A DNA stretch of 7,889 bases from JAYZVT01 sp050248375 (GTDB lineage Bacteria; Pseudomonadota; Alphaproteobacteria; Rhizobiales; Methyloligellaceae): assembly GCA_050248375.1 (NCBI GenBank), contig JBFWSL010000188.1:1-7889 (forward strand). The letters are read 5' to 3'. The translations under genes were made by a program, and so were the position numbers. Shown in pieces: positions 1-6,130 of this stretch (the first letter of the stretch is position 1; every line of letters starts with the position of its first letter). The notes under the pieces were generated by a model, which had not been told where the DNA came from, ran no database searches, and worked only from the letters and a program-made list of their open reading frames with translations.

Positions 1-1
1 T

Positions 2-79
2 TCGGCAGCCACGGGCCGGTCCGTCGCAATCGACTACGCCAAGGGTTATACGGCTGACGCGCTCAAAGTCGCGGACTGA
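2..79 (+). CDS. C-terminal end of an unrecognised gene (5' end outside window)
   Basis: An open frame enters from the left edge and stops at TGA 77-79, giving 25 residues that end KGYTADALKVAD. The composition (Ala, Asp, Lys, one Tyr-Ala-Lys) and GC-rich third positions are those of real coding sequence in this window. The stop lies only three bases before the first possible start of the neuB-like gene, so the two are probably co-transcribed and the product may act in the same sugar pathway. The tail is too short to assign a family; no motif can be named. Confidence 0.6.
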   Translation, partial: SAATGRSVAIDYAKGYTADALKVAD

Positions 80-82
80 GGC

Positions 83-1660
83 ATGCAAGGGGAACCGAGG
101 GTCATGCAGACGGAGCAGACATTCGACTTCAACGATCTTGTCGTTTTCGATATGGCCAACAATCACCAAGGCAGTGTCGAGCACGGAACGCGGATCGTGC
201 GGGAGTTCGGCGAGGTTGCACGCAAGCATGGTGTCCGCGCCGGAATGAAGTTCCAGTTCCGGCAACTGGACAGCTTCATTCACCCCTCCCACCGTGAAGG
301 CAGCAAGAACAAGCATATTCCGCGCTTCCTCTCCACGCGCCTCGACCGCGGCCAGTACGAGCAGTTGAAACGCGAGGTGGACAAGGCGGGCCTTCTGTCG
401 ATCTGCACGCCCTTCGACGAGGAGTCGGTCGGCATCATCGCCGATATGGGCTTCGACATCCTGAAGATCGCGAGTTGTTCGGCCACCGACTGGCCGCTGC
501 TGGAGCGCGCCGCCGCAAGCAACCTTCCTGTCATCTGCTCCACGGGCGGGCTGGAGCTGCATCAGATCGACGACCTGTACAGCTTCTTCCAGCACAAGGG
601 CGCGGACTTCGCCTTCATGCATTGCGTATCCATCTATCCGACGCCCGCGGAGCATCTGCAGCTCAACCAGATCGATCTGTTCCGCAGGCGCTATCCGGAC
701 ATTACCGTCGGCTGGTCAACGCATGAGGACCAGGATGCTCTCGGGCCGGTCCAGATCGCCTACGCCAAGGGCGCGCGCATGTTCGAGCGTCATGTCGGCG
801 TGGAAAGCGGCGATATCAGGCTGAACGCCTATTCCTCGCGGCCGGAGCAGGCCGACAGGTGGCTCGCGGCGCTGCGGGACGCCCGCAGCATGTGCGGCAG
901 CGAGCAGCGCCTTCCCGCCACCGATACCGAGCGCGAGGCCCTGGCGAGCCTGCAGCGCGGGGTCTATGTGAAGGAGAGCGTGCCGGCGGGCGCCGAACTC
1001 ACGCGCAACATGGTCTATTTCTCCATGCCGATCGAGCCCGGCCAATTGCCGAGCGGGCAGTTCCGTCCGGGCATCCGCACGACACGCGAGATCGCCGAGG
1101 ACGGCGCCATCCTTCTGGATTCGGTGGCGCTTCCGCCGCCCGCGCCGGACGTCGTCATCAAGAAGGCGATCCACGAAGTGAAGGCGATGCTGCACGAAGC
1201 GGGCGTGCTGCTCAATACGGACTTCCGGATCGAATATTCACACCACTATGGCGTCGAGAAGTTCCGCGAGATCGGCGCGGTTCTGATCGACATCGTCAAT
1301 CGCGACTACTGCAAGAAGATCATCGTCCAGCTTCCCGGACAGGTGCATCCCCAGCATTTTCACAAGCTGAAGGAGGAAACCTTCCAGGTGCTCAGCGGTG
1401 TGCTCAACGTCGTCATCGAAGGCCGCAAGCGCGTCCTGCATCCCGGCGACACCTGTCTGATCCAGCCTGGCATGTGGCACGGCTTCTGGACGGAAACGGG
1501 GTGTGTGTTCGAGGAAATCTCGACCAAGCACTACAACGACGATTCCTTCTACAAGGACAAGAATATCAACGCCATGAAGCGTTCGGACCGCAAGACGGTG
1601 GTGAACCACTGGGGCCGATACGAGCTGCCCGACAAGCTCAGGGCGGCCGCGGCGGAATAG
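83..1660 (+). CDS. neuB: NeuB-family sugar-acid synthase with SAF and fused C-terminal cupin domain
   Basis: Predicted cytoplasmic synthase that condenses phosphoenolpyruvate with an aldose (N-acetylmannosamine in classical NeuB) to give a nonulosonic or related 2-keto-3-deoxy sugar acid. Residues ~18-270 form the NeuB TIM barrel: DMANNHQG (23-30), KFQ (56-58), CTPFDEES (108-115), KIAS (128-131), STGG (153-156), WSTHE (211-215) and ERHVG (235-239). His214 and His237 match the two family metal-binding histidines. Residues ~291-348 are a SAF (antifreeze-like) domain. Residues ~375-490 are an extra cupin: motif 1 runs from Gly419 through His425, His427 and Glu432 to Gly439 with canonical spacing, and motif 2 has Gly455, Pro462-Gly463 and His466. 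At 525 residues it is much longer than ordinary NeuB (~340-350). The start is uncertain: ATG 83 is tightly coupled to the upstream stop, while in-frame ATG 104 has GAGG three bases upstream. The sugar substrate is not determined. Confidence 0.93.
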   Translation: MQGEPRVMQTEQTFDFNDLVVFDMANNHQGSVEHGTRIVREFGEVARKHGVRAGMKFQFRQLDSFIHPSHREGSKNKHIPRFLSTRLDRGQYEQLKREVDKAGLLSICTPFDEESVGIIADMGFDILKIASCSATDWPLLERAAASNLPVICSTGGLELHQIDDLYSFFQHKGADFAFMHCVSIYPTPAEHLQLNQIDLFRRRYPDITVGWSTHEDQDALGPVQIAYAKGARMFERHVGVESGDIRLNAYSSRPEQADRWLAALRDARSMCGSEQRLPATDTEREALASLQRGVYVKESVPAGAELTRNMVYFSMPIEPGQLPSGQFRPGIRTTREIAEDGAILLDSVALPPPAPDVVIKKAIHEVKAMLHEAGVLLNTDFRIEYSHHYGVEKFREIGAVLIDIVNRDYCKKIIVQLPGQVHPQHFHKLKEETFQVLSGVLNVVIEGRKRVLHPGDTCLIQPGMWHGFWTETGCVFEEISTKHYNDDSFYKDKNINAMKRSDRKTVVNHWGRYELPDKLRAAAAE

Positions 1661-1701
1661 TTCCCTTCGAAGACAGATGCGATTTCAGAAAAAGATCCTC
1701 C

Positions 1702-1707
1702 GGGGAG
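1702..1707 (+). promoter_or_regulatory. Ribosome binding site supporting the GTG start of neuA
   Basis: GGGGAG lies seven bases before GTG 1715. No ATG or other better start lies nearby in frame, and the VLAVVPARGG nucleotide-binding loop begins only seven residues after this GTG, so it is the natural start. The rest of the 54-bp gap after neuB shows no terminator. Confidence 0.7.
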
Positions 1708-1714
1708 CCGGCGC

Positions 1715-2452
1715 GTGATCGCGGGAAAACGCGTTCTCGCCGTCGTCCCCGCGCGAGGGGGCTCCAAGGGGATACCGCTCAAGAACCTGCGGCCCATCAA
1801 TGGCGTTCCCATGGTCGGACTGGCCGGCCTCGTCATCAAAGAGCTTGCGGAGATCGACAGGGCGGTGGTCTCGACCGATCACGACGGCATCGCCGAGGTG
1901 GCGATGGCCCATGGTCTCGATGCCCCCTTTCGCCGTCCCGAGGACATTTCCGGCGACAGGATCGGCGACATAGACGTGCTCACGCACGCGCTGCTCGCGA
2001 CCGAGGCGGACGACGGCACAACCTACGACCTGGTCGTCATGCTGCAACCGACATCGCCGTTGCGCAGACCGGAGCATGTGCGGGCGGCAATCGCCAAATG
2101 CGTGGAGGAGACTTTCGACGCCGTGTGGACGGTGACGCCATCGGACTCCAAGGCGCACCCCCTGAAGCAGTTAACGGTCTCGGGCGGCAGGCTCGGCTAT
2201 TATGACGACGCGGGAGCAGGCGTCATCGCGCGCCAGCAGCTCGAGCCGCTCTACTACCGCAACGGCGTCGCCTATGTCCTCACACGGGATTGCCTGCTCG
2301 AGCGCAAGGCGCTGATGGGATCGAAGACCGGCGCCGTCATCCTTGATGGGCATTTCGTCAGCATCGACGACGAGTGGGATATCGAACTGGTCGAATTCAT
2401 CCTGTCGCGAGCACAGGCCGCGGGCGATGCAACCGAGAGGGTACCGGAGTGA
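1715..2452 (+). CDS. neuA: Acylneuraminate (sialic-acid-type) cytidylyltransferase
   Basis: Predicted CMP-sugar-acid synthetase: it transfers CMP from CTP to the anomeric hydroxyl of a nonulosonic or Kdo-like sugar acid, making the donor for glycosyltransfer. The 245 residues match the usual length of a single-domain NeuA. Visible motifs are the nucleotide loop VVPARGGSKGIPLKN (10-24), STDHDGIAEVA (53-63), RPEDISGD (74-81), LQPTSPLR (110-117), YRNGVAYV (181-188) and the acidic stretch SIDDEWD (216-222), which supplies the metal-binding aspartates in this fold. Leu22 sits where many homologues have Arg (GIPRKN). The gene follows neuB after 54 bp, the classic synthase-then-cytidylyltransferase order, so its substrate is probably the neuB product. 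Whether that is Neu5Ac, legionaminic, pseudaminic or another acid cannot be told. Its TGA shares a base with the next ATG. Confidence 0.93.
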   Translation: MIAGKRVLAVVPARGGSKGIPLKNLRPINGVPMVGLAGLVIKELAEIDRAVVSTDHDGIAEVAMAHGLDAPFRRPEDISGDRIGDIDVLTHALLATEADDGTTYDLVVMLQPTSPLRRPEHVRAAIAKCVEETFDAVWTVTPSDSKAHPLKQLTVSGGRLGYYDDAGAGVIARQQLEPLYYRNGVAYVLTRDCLLERKALMGSKTGAVILDGHFVSIDDEWDIELVEFILSRAQAAGDATERVPE

Positions 2453-3180
2453 TGCTCGGAAAGCTGAGGCAGTCGCTTTCGCGCAAACGGCTCGAGGCAA
2501 TAGGCCGTAGGAACAGGCAAAGGGACGAGGAAGTGCTGGATATGCTCGGGCTCCGGTCCTACTTCACCGATGCGTATGCGACGACCGGCGTCTCGGGCGG
2601 CGATATCGCCTTTCTCCATAACTACATCCGGGAGCACCGGCCGCGCCGGGTCATCGAGTTCGGCACCGGCAAATCGACCTGGGTGATCGCCAGGTGCATG
2701 GAGCTTTACTGCTGGGACCGGTATGACGGCGATATCCGCCTCGTCTCGATGGAAGAGTCGGATTACTGGTATGACGAGCAACTGAAGTATTTCCCGAAGC
2801 ACGAGATTCCCCATTTCGACGATTTCGTGGAGGTCGTTCTGTCCGGTGTCGAGGACTATCGCTATGGGCACATCGTCGGGAAGTCCTACGTCAACACGCC
2901 ACGGGAACACTTCGATTTTGGTTTCGTGGACGGGCCGGATGCTCACGGCACCTGCAACATGGATCTGATCAAGCTCGTGGAAGTGGCGGACAAGCCTGTT
3001 TCAGCCGTGGTGGACAATCGGAAATCGACCCAGATCGCCTACGCGGTTCTGCTCGGGCGGGAAAATCTTGTTCGCTACCACACAGGACTCTGTCATGTCC
3101 GGAACGTCACCAAAGCCGACCTGCGCGACGCGGACTATGGCCGGTTTTTTCCGGGCAGGCTGAAGTTGCTTAGACTTTGA
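2452..3180 (+). CDS. Class I SAM-dependent methyltransferase-like protein, coupled to neuA
   Basis: A 242-residue protein with a Rossmann methyltransferase signature. VIEFGTGKST (67-76) looks like the SAM-binding glycine loop, LVSMEES (97-103) supplies the acidic residue at the end of beta-2, and FGFVDGPDAHG (156-166) resembles the DGxH-type motif 4 of the Methyltransf_24 group. VVDN (186-189) may be the next core strand. No signal peptide or membrane segment is seen. ATG 2452 overlaps the neuA stop (TGATG), so translational coupling is likely; upstream in-frame starts would lie inside neuA and are less likely. It probably methylates the activated sugar acid or the glycan bearing it, but this is inferred from position only. 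A non-methyltransferase role on the same fold, as in cephalosporin-hydroxylase-like proteins, is not excluded. Confidence 0.8.
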   Translation: MLGKLRQSLSRKRLEAIGRRNRQRDEEVLDMLGLRSYFTDAYATTGVSGGDIAFLHNYIREHRPRRVIEFGTGKSTWVIARCMELYCWDRYDGDIRLVSMEESDYWYDEQLKYFPKHEIPHFDDFVEVVLSGVEDYRYGHIVGKSYVNTPREHFDFGFVDGPDAHGTCNMDLIKLVEVADKPVSAVVDNRKSTQIAYAVLLGRENLVRYHTGLCHVRNVTKADLRDADYGRFFPGRLKLLRL

Positions 3181-3238
3181 GACGTGTCAATTGGCGGCGT
3201 TGACCGGGTTCAGACCGCATGTCACTTCGGCTGGTTTC

Positions 3239-3247
3239 GAGAGGAAG
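3239..3247 (+). promoter_or_regulatory. Ribosome binding site choosing ATG 3254 for the dioxygenase
   Basis: The purine run GAGAGGAAG ends six bases before ATG 3254 and is a strong Shine-Dalgarno match. The frame is also open upstream to a TTG at 3191, but that start has no comparable site and would add 21 residues (MAALTGFRPH...) with no recognisable fold. ATG 3254 is therefore preferred. Confidence 0.7.
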
Positions 3248-3253
3248 CATCTC

Positions 3254-4168
3254 ATGAGCGGACTATCCAGAATCCTGAATTTCTCCCGCGCGTTTGTTTC
3301 CGATCCGCTTGCGCACTGGCCATTCGTCCAGATTTCACGCTACGCGTTCGGCAATACGGCGGGCGCCAAACAGAACATTTATGGCGGCGCGCAGCTCGCC
3401 TACTGCCGTCTTGCGGGTAGATGGCGGCGCGCGCCGGTGGAACATGCCGGTGCCGTCGCGAAAGCCAGGCAGTTGCGCCGCCACGGGCTCGTTCAATTCG
3501 AGGATCCGATCGTTCCGGCCGATCTCGTCGCCCGGATCCGGGATCGCTGCGACGAGATCATCCGGTCGGAGGGAATGAAGGACGACAAGATCATCGTCCT
3601 GGCGGGTCAGGATCTGGTCCGCAAAAACCCCGAAGTCCTGCGTGTTCTCGACATTCCGCTTGTTCGCGGCATGGTGAGCGAATTTTTTGGCGGTGGCTTT
3701 CATATCGACGATGTCGTTTACCGCCGCACCTTCCATGTGGAGGAAGAAGTCACGAGGAAGGGCGAAGTGTATTCCGACTACTGGCACTGCGACTCCTCGC
3801 CGACGTCAGAGCTTGCGATGTTCATAAACCTGCTGGACGTCGACGATCAGAGCGGGCCGACAATGATCGTGGACAAGCCGAATACGCGGAAGTTTGTCCG
3901 GCGCTACTACAAGATACGTACACAGGAGGCGCTGAGGGGAATGAACGAGGCCATCGACGCCCAGGGCGCTGCCCGGGCCTTCACGGGACGCGCGGGAACG
4001 ATGCTGCTGGCGCAATCCACGAAGTGCCTGCACCGGGCGAGCATTCCCGCCAAAGGAAGGCATCGCGACTGGCTTTCCTTCAGGCTCTATCCCGTCAAGG
4101 GGAAGACGGTTTCCGACAGGATCTACAAGGATCCCGTTTATCGCTTCACGCACGGGAAAGCCGTCTAG
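3254..4168 (+). CDS. Phytanoyl-CoA dioxygenase (PhyH)-like Fe(II)/2-oxoglutarate oxygenase
   Basis: A 304-residue predicted non-haem iron oxygenase that would couple 2-oxoglutarate decarboxylation to hydroxylation of a substrate. From ATG 3254, the iron triad appears as His178-x-Asp180 (in YWHCDSSP) and His260 (in KCLHRAS). Arg271, eleven residues after the distal His, fits the arginine that binds the 2-oxoglutarate carboxylate. Between them INLLDVDDQSGPTMIV (191-206) has the typical double-stranded-beta-helix pattern of PhyH proteins. The N-terminal ~60 residues are basic and unassigned. It lies 73 bp after the methyltransferase gene on the same strand, with no clear terminator between. In this setting the substrate is likely a sugar or a lipid/polyprenyl-linked glycan rather than phytanoyl-CoA, but that is inference. 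The family call is firm; the reaction is not. Confidence 0.87.
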   Translation: MSGLSRILNFSRAFVSDPLAHWPFVQISRYAFGNTAGAKQNIYGGAQLAYCRLAGRWRRAPVEHAGAVAKARQLRRHGLVQFEDPIVPADLVARIRDRCDEIIRSEGMKDDKIIVLAGQDLVRKNPEVLRVLDIPLVRGMVSEFFGGGFHIDDVVYRRTFHVEEEVTRKGEVYSDYWHCDSSPTSELAMFINLLDVDDQSGPTMIVDKPNTRKFVRRYYKIRTQEALRGMNEAIDAQGAARAFTGRAGTMLLAQSTKCLHRASIPAKGRHRDWLSFRLYPVKGKTVSDRIYKDPVYRFTHGKAV

Positions 4169-4253
4169 ACCTCGAAGGCGCCATACGCTGTGGTGATCGT
4201 TCTCCGCATTTTCGCGGTGATCGGATTTCGCATCGAGCAAGGGATGTGTTTCG
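4169..4253 (+). other. Intergenic spacer before the second methyltransferase
   Basis: These 85 bases hold an 8-base direct repeat (GGTGATCG at 4192-4199 and 4216-4223) and a weak 4-bp stem (CCGC 4204-4207, GCGG 4214-4217). Near the end, AAGGGA (4239-4244) lies nine bases before ATG 4254 and is the likely ribosome binding site. No convincing promoter or terminator is visible, so readthrough from the dioxygenase gene is likely. Confidence 0.4.
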
Positions 4254-4976
4254 ATGATTGATCGGGTTTTGCTGGCGCTTCAAAAGCTGCTTATGTTCAG
4301 GCAGGTGCGGCTGCCTACAGCCTTGCTCCGGTATTACTGGTTCACCACCCTGCACAAGGTCCGGGTCTGGAAAGATCCGGACGCCCCGCATCTGGGCCGG
4401 GATACGCTGCGCTACAATATGAGCAAGATGCGCGCCAGCGCGATCAAGCACGATCGGGTGCTGCATATGATCTGGCCGCTGCTGGCCATCGAGGATGTCG
4501 CGCGCAACAGGTCTCGCATGAAGACCCTTTCCATCGGGCCGAGATCGGAAGGGGAGTTGCTGCTGATAGCGGCGCACGGCTTTCGCTGGCGCAATATCCA
4601 TGGGATCGACCTCTTCTCGTACAGTCCGCGAATCGATGTCGGGGACATGCACAACCTGGAGTATGCCGACAACAGCTTCGACATTGTCTTCAGCGGATGG
4701 GTGTTGACGTATAGTCGCGATCAGGCGCGCGCGCTGAAGGAGATCGTGCGTGTTCTGAAGCCGGGCGGATATCTTTCCTTCGGCAACGGCTACGACAGCT
4801 CCTGGGGAAAGTCCGGCGCAGCCGTGGGGGCGGATGTGCGGGCAAACGATATCGACGGCCTGTTTTCGCCAATCGCGGAGAATATCGACAAAGTCTTCTT
4901 TCGCCATGACATCGACCCGCAGCAGGCGGCCAGAGGCGAACGGGCCCTTCTGGCTGTCGTGTCGATCAAGAAGTAG
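4254..4976 (+). CDS. Class I SAM-dependent methyltransferase (Methyltransf_11-like)
   Basis: A 240-residue predicted methyltransferase unrelated in detail to the one beside neuA. The SAM fold is seen from TLSIGPRSEGE (91-101, motif I position, lacking the usual GxGxG), through HGIDLFSYSP (116-125) with the acidic residue after beta-2, GDMHNLEYADNSFDIVFSGW (130-149), to EIVRVLKPGGYLSFG (163-177). The last two are classic Methyltransf_11 motifs. The first ~85 residues are an extra N-terminal region rich in Leu, Arg and Tyr with no membrane segment I would call. An overlapping ATG at 4244 reaches a stop after five codons and is not a start. As the last plus-strand gene before a convergent partner, it probably closes the glycan operon and methylates the same glycan, target unknown. 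Confidence 0.86.
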   Translation: MIDRVLLALQKLLMFRQVRLPTALLRYYWFTTLHKVRVWKDPDAPHLGRDTLRYNMSKMRASAIKHDRVLHMIWPLLAIEDVARNRSRMKTLSIGPRSEGELLLIAAHGFRWRNIHGIDLFSYSPRIDVGDMHNLEYADNSFDIVFSGWVLTYSRDQARALKEIVRVLKPGGYLSFGNGYDSSWGKSGAAVGADVRANDIDGLFSPIAENIDKVFFRHDIDPQQAARGERALLAVVSIKK

Positions 4977-4977
4977 G

Positions 4978-5000
4978 AGCCGTCTCGCAGCTCGACGGCT
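4978..5000. terminator. Candidate bidirectional hairpin between convergent genes
   Basis: AGCCGTC (4978-4984) and GACGGCT (4994-5000) form a perfect 7-bp GC-rich stem around a 9-base loop. It sits exactly between the stop of the plus-strand methyltransferase (4974-4976) and the stop of the minus-strand gene (5001-5003), where a shared terminator is expected. There is no true T-run on either side, only a pyrimidine-rich flank in the minus direction, so efficient intrinsic termination is not certain. Confidence 0.5.
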
Positions 5001-6074
5001 TCAGCGAACCAGGCCGCGGAATCTTTCGCAGAAATCCTGCTTTCCTTCGGCGCCGGCAATATGTCGCCGGTAACGCTGCTGAGCGGCCTCGGCGATCCCG
5101 GTGCAGGCGTCCAGGTCGGCCAGGGCGCGTTCGATCGTTTCCTCCAGATCACTGAGGTCCCACTTGTGGGTGAGCATGGTCTCCCCGGCCCGGAAGAAAT
5201 CCGGCCAGGTTTCCATGTGGCTCATGTCCGGCTTGAGCAGGGCGGCGCCCGCGATGAAGGTTTCGAAATCCTTGAGGGTGATCTCGCCGAGACCGAAGGG
5301 GGAGACGACGATACGGCTGCGGGAAAGCTCCCCGAAATAGGCGCGGCGGCCGAGCTTATCCGTACGCAGGCGGTCTTTCAGCAATTCGCGTATGCGCTGG
5401 CGTTGCCAAGCGACGGTCGGGCGGGCGTAGGATAGCCCCATGCGGCAGGAGACGTCGATGTCGCGTTGCGCGTTTGGGGAGATGAATCCTCCCGGCGCGC
5501 GCAGAAGCCCCGGCAGGGGCAGGCGATGATAGAGCGCCATCAGCATGGGACCATGCAGGGAATAATCGGCGAGGCCGGAATTCCAGTGGACGCGGATCTT
5601 CGCCAGGTCGGCCTTGTTGGCGACCTGGGGCAGGTCCTCCGGTGACGGATCGCTGACGCCTTCGGTGCGATGATAGAAGTCGGTGAATACCCGGCGGCCG
5701 TGCAGGGGCTTGAGGTAGGTTTCGCGGTCGCGCAGGACGAGGCCCTTGGTGTACACATCGGCGCCGGAAAGCGCCTGGCCGTTGATCCAGCCGGCGCTGT
5801 CTGAATTGTCCACGAAGATCAGCTTTCCGGCGTGCTTGCGGTATTGCCCGAACAACTCCAGGGTGCGCTGACCTGCGTGGCCCCAGCCATCCCTGAACCG
5901 CTTGCTGTCCAGCATCAGCGTGTCGCATTCGGGGATCGCCGCAGAACGGTCGGTGGACATCGATATGACCAGACCCAGTTCCTTCAGCCGGTCCGCGTTG
6001 CGGACGATGGGATAGAGAAACGAGCGCCCGTTGGGAGAGGCAAAACCTTCTGTGATGATGTGGACGCGGGTCAT
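5001..6074 (-). CDS. Glycosyltransferase-like protein (GT-B type C-terminal domain)
   Basis: A 357-residue protein, the only minus-strand gene here. The N-terminus VHIITEGFASPNGRSFLYP (4-22) begins with a beta-strand and a Gly/Ser-containing loop like GT-B enzymes. The best signature is near the C-terminus, where VVSPFGLGEITLKDFETFIA (256-275) is followed by GAALLKPD (276-283) and the MSHMETWP segment (284-291). This resembles the nucleotide-sugar-binding SPxGxGE...E stretch of group-1-like or exostosin-like glycosyltransferases. The end (DLSDLEETIERALADLDA, 306-323) is helical, as is usual after that domain. Convergent with the methyltransferase before it and divergent from fkbM, it must have its own promoter. 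No good ribosome binding site precedes ATG 6074. It may add a sugar to the same surface glycan, but donor and acceptor are unknown. It is somewhat divergent, so the family call is moderate. Confidence 0.7.
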   Translation of the reverse strand: MTRVHIITEGFASPNGRSFLYPIVRNADRLKELGLVISMSTDRSAAIPECDTLMLDSKRFRDGWGHAGQRTLELFGQYRKHAGKLIFVDNSDSAGWINGQALSGADVYTKGLVLRDRETYLKPLHGRRVFTDFYHRTEGVSDPSPEDLPQVANKADLAKIRVHWNSGLADYSLHGPMLMALYHRLPLPGLLRAPGGFISPNAQRDIDVSCRMGLSYARPTVAWQRQRIRELLKDRLRTDKLGRRAYFGELSRSRIVVSPFGLGEITLKDFETFIAGAALLKPDMSHMETWPDFFRAGETMLTHKWDLSDLEETIERALADLDACTGIAEAAQQRYRRHIAGAEGKQDFCERFRGLVR

Positions 6075-6130
6075 GGCTGTGGCTGTTTACAGGCTTCCGC
6101 GGCGCACCGGAAGCGGGCTTTGATGGTCCC
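6075..6130. promoter_or_regulatory. Divergent intergenic region with hairpin and tandem hexamer
   Basis: This 56-bp gap must hold the 5' signals of both the minus-strand glycosyltransferase-like gene and the plus-strand fkbM gene. It contains a perfect 7-bp inverted repeat, GCTTCCG (6093-6099) and CGGAAGC (6108-6114), with an 8-base loop. A tandem GGCTGT repeat (6075-6086) directly abuts the minus-strand start, and a small CTGT-TT-ACAG palindrome lies at 6083-6092. I do not see clear -35/-10 boxes. The repeat could be an operator or an RNA hairpin; function is inferred only. Confidence 0.35.

Noticed and set aside
859..2205. Long open frame of 448 codons on the plus strand overlapping the neuB end and most of neuA
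   Set aside because: It is out of frame with two well-supported genes and its product is an Arg/Gly/Ala-rich mix without motifs, as expected from the high-GC alternative frame.
2272..2946. Minus-strand open frame of 224 codons opposite neuA and the first methyltransferase
   Set aside because: It crosses the neuA/methyltransferase junction antisense, has no recognisable motif, and both sense genes are firmly supported.
3210..3240. TTGACC as a possible -35 box upstream of the dioxygenase gene
   Set aside because: No acceptable -10 sequence lies at the right distance, and the gene is close behind its upstream neighbour on the same strand.
4192..4223. 8-base direct repeat GGTGATCG with a 4-bp stem between copies, considered as an operator or terminator
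   Set aside because: Too short to stand out from chance, not followed by a T-run, and not placed at a recognisable promoter.
4146..4907. Minus-strand open frame of 253 codons opposite the second methyltransferase
   Set aside because: The sense strand carries clear methyltransferase motifs; the antisense product is low-complexity with no family resemblance.
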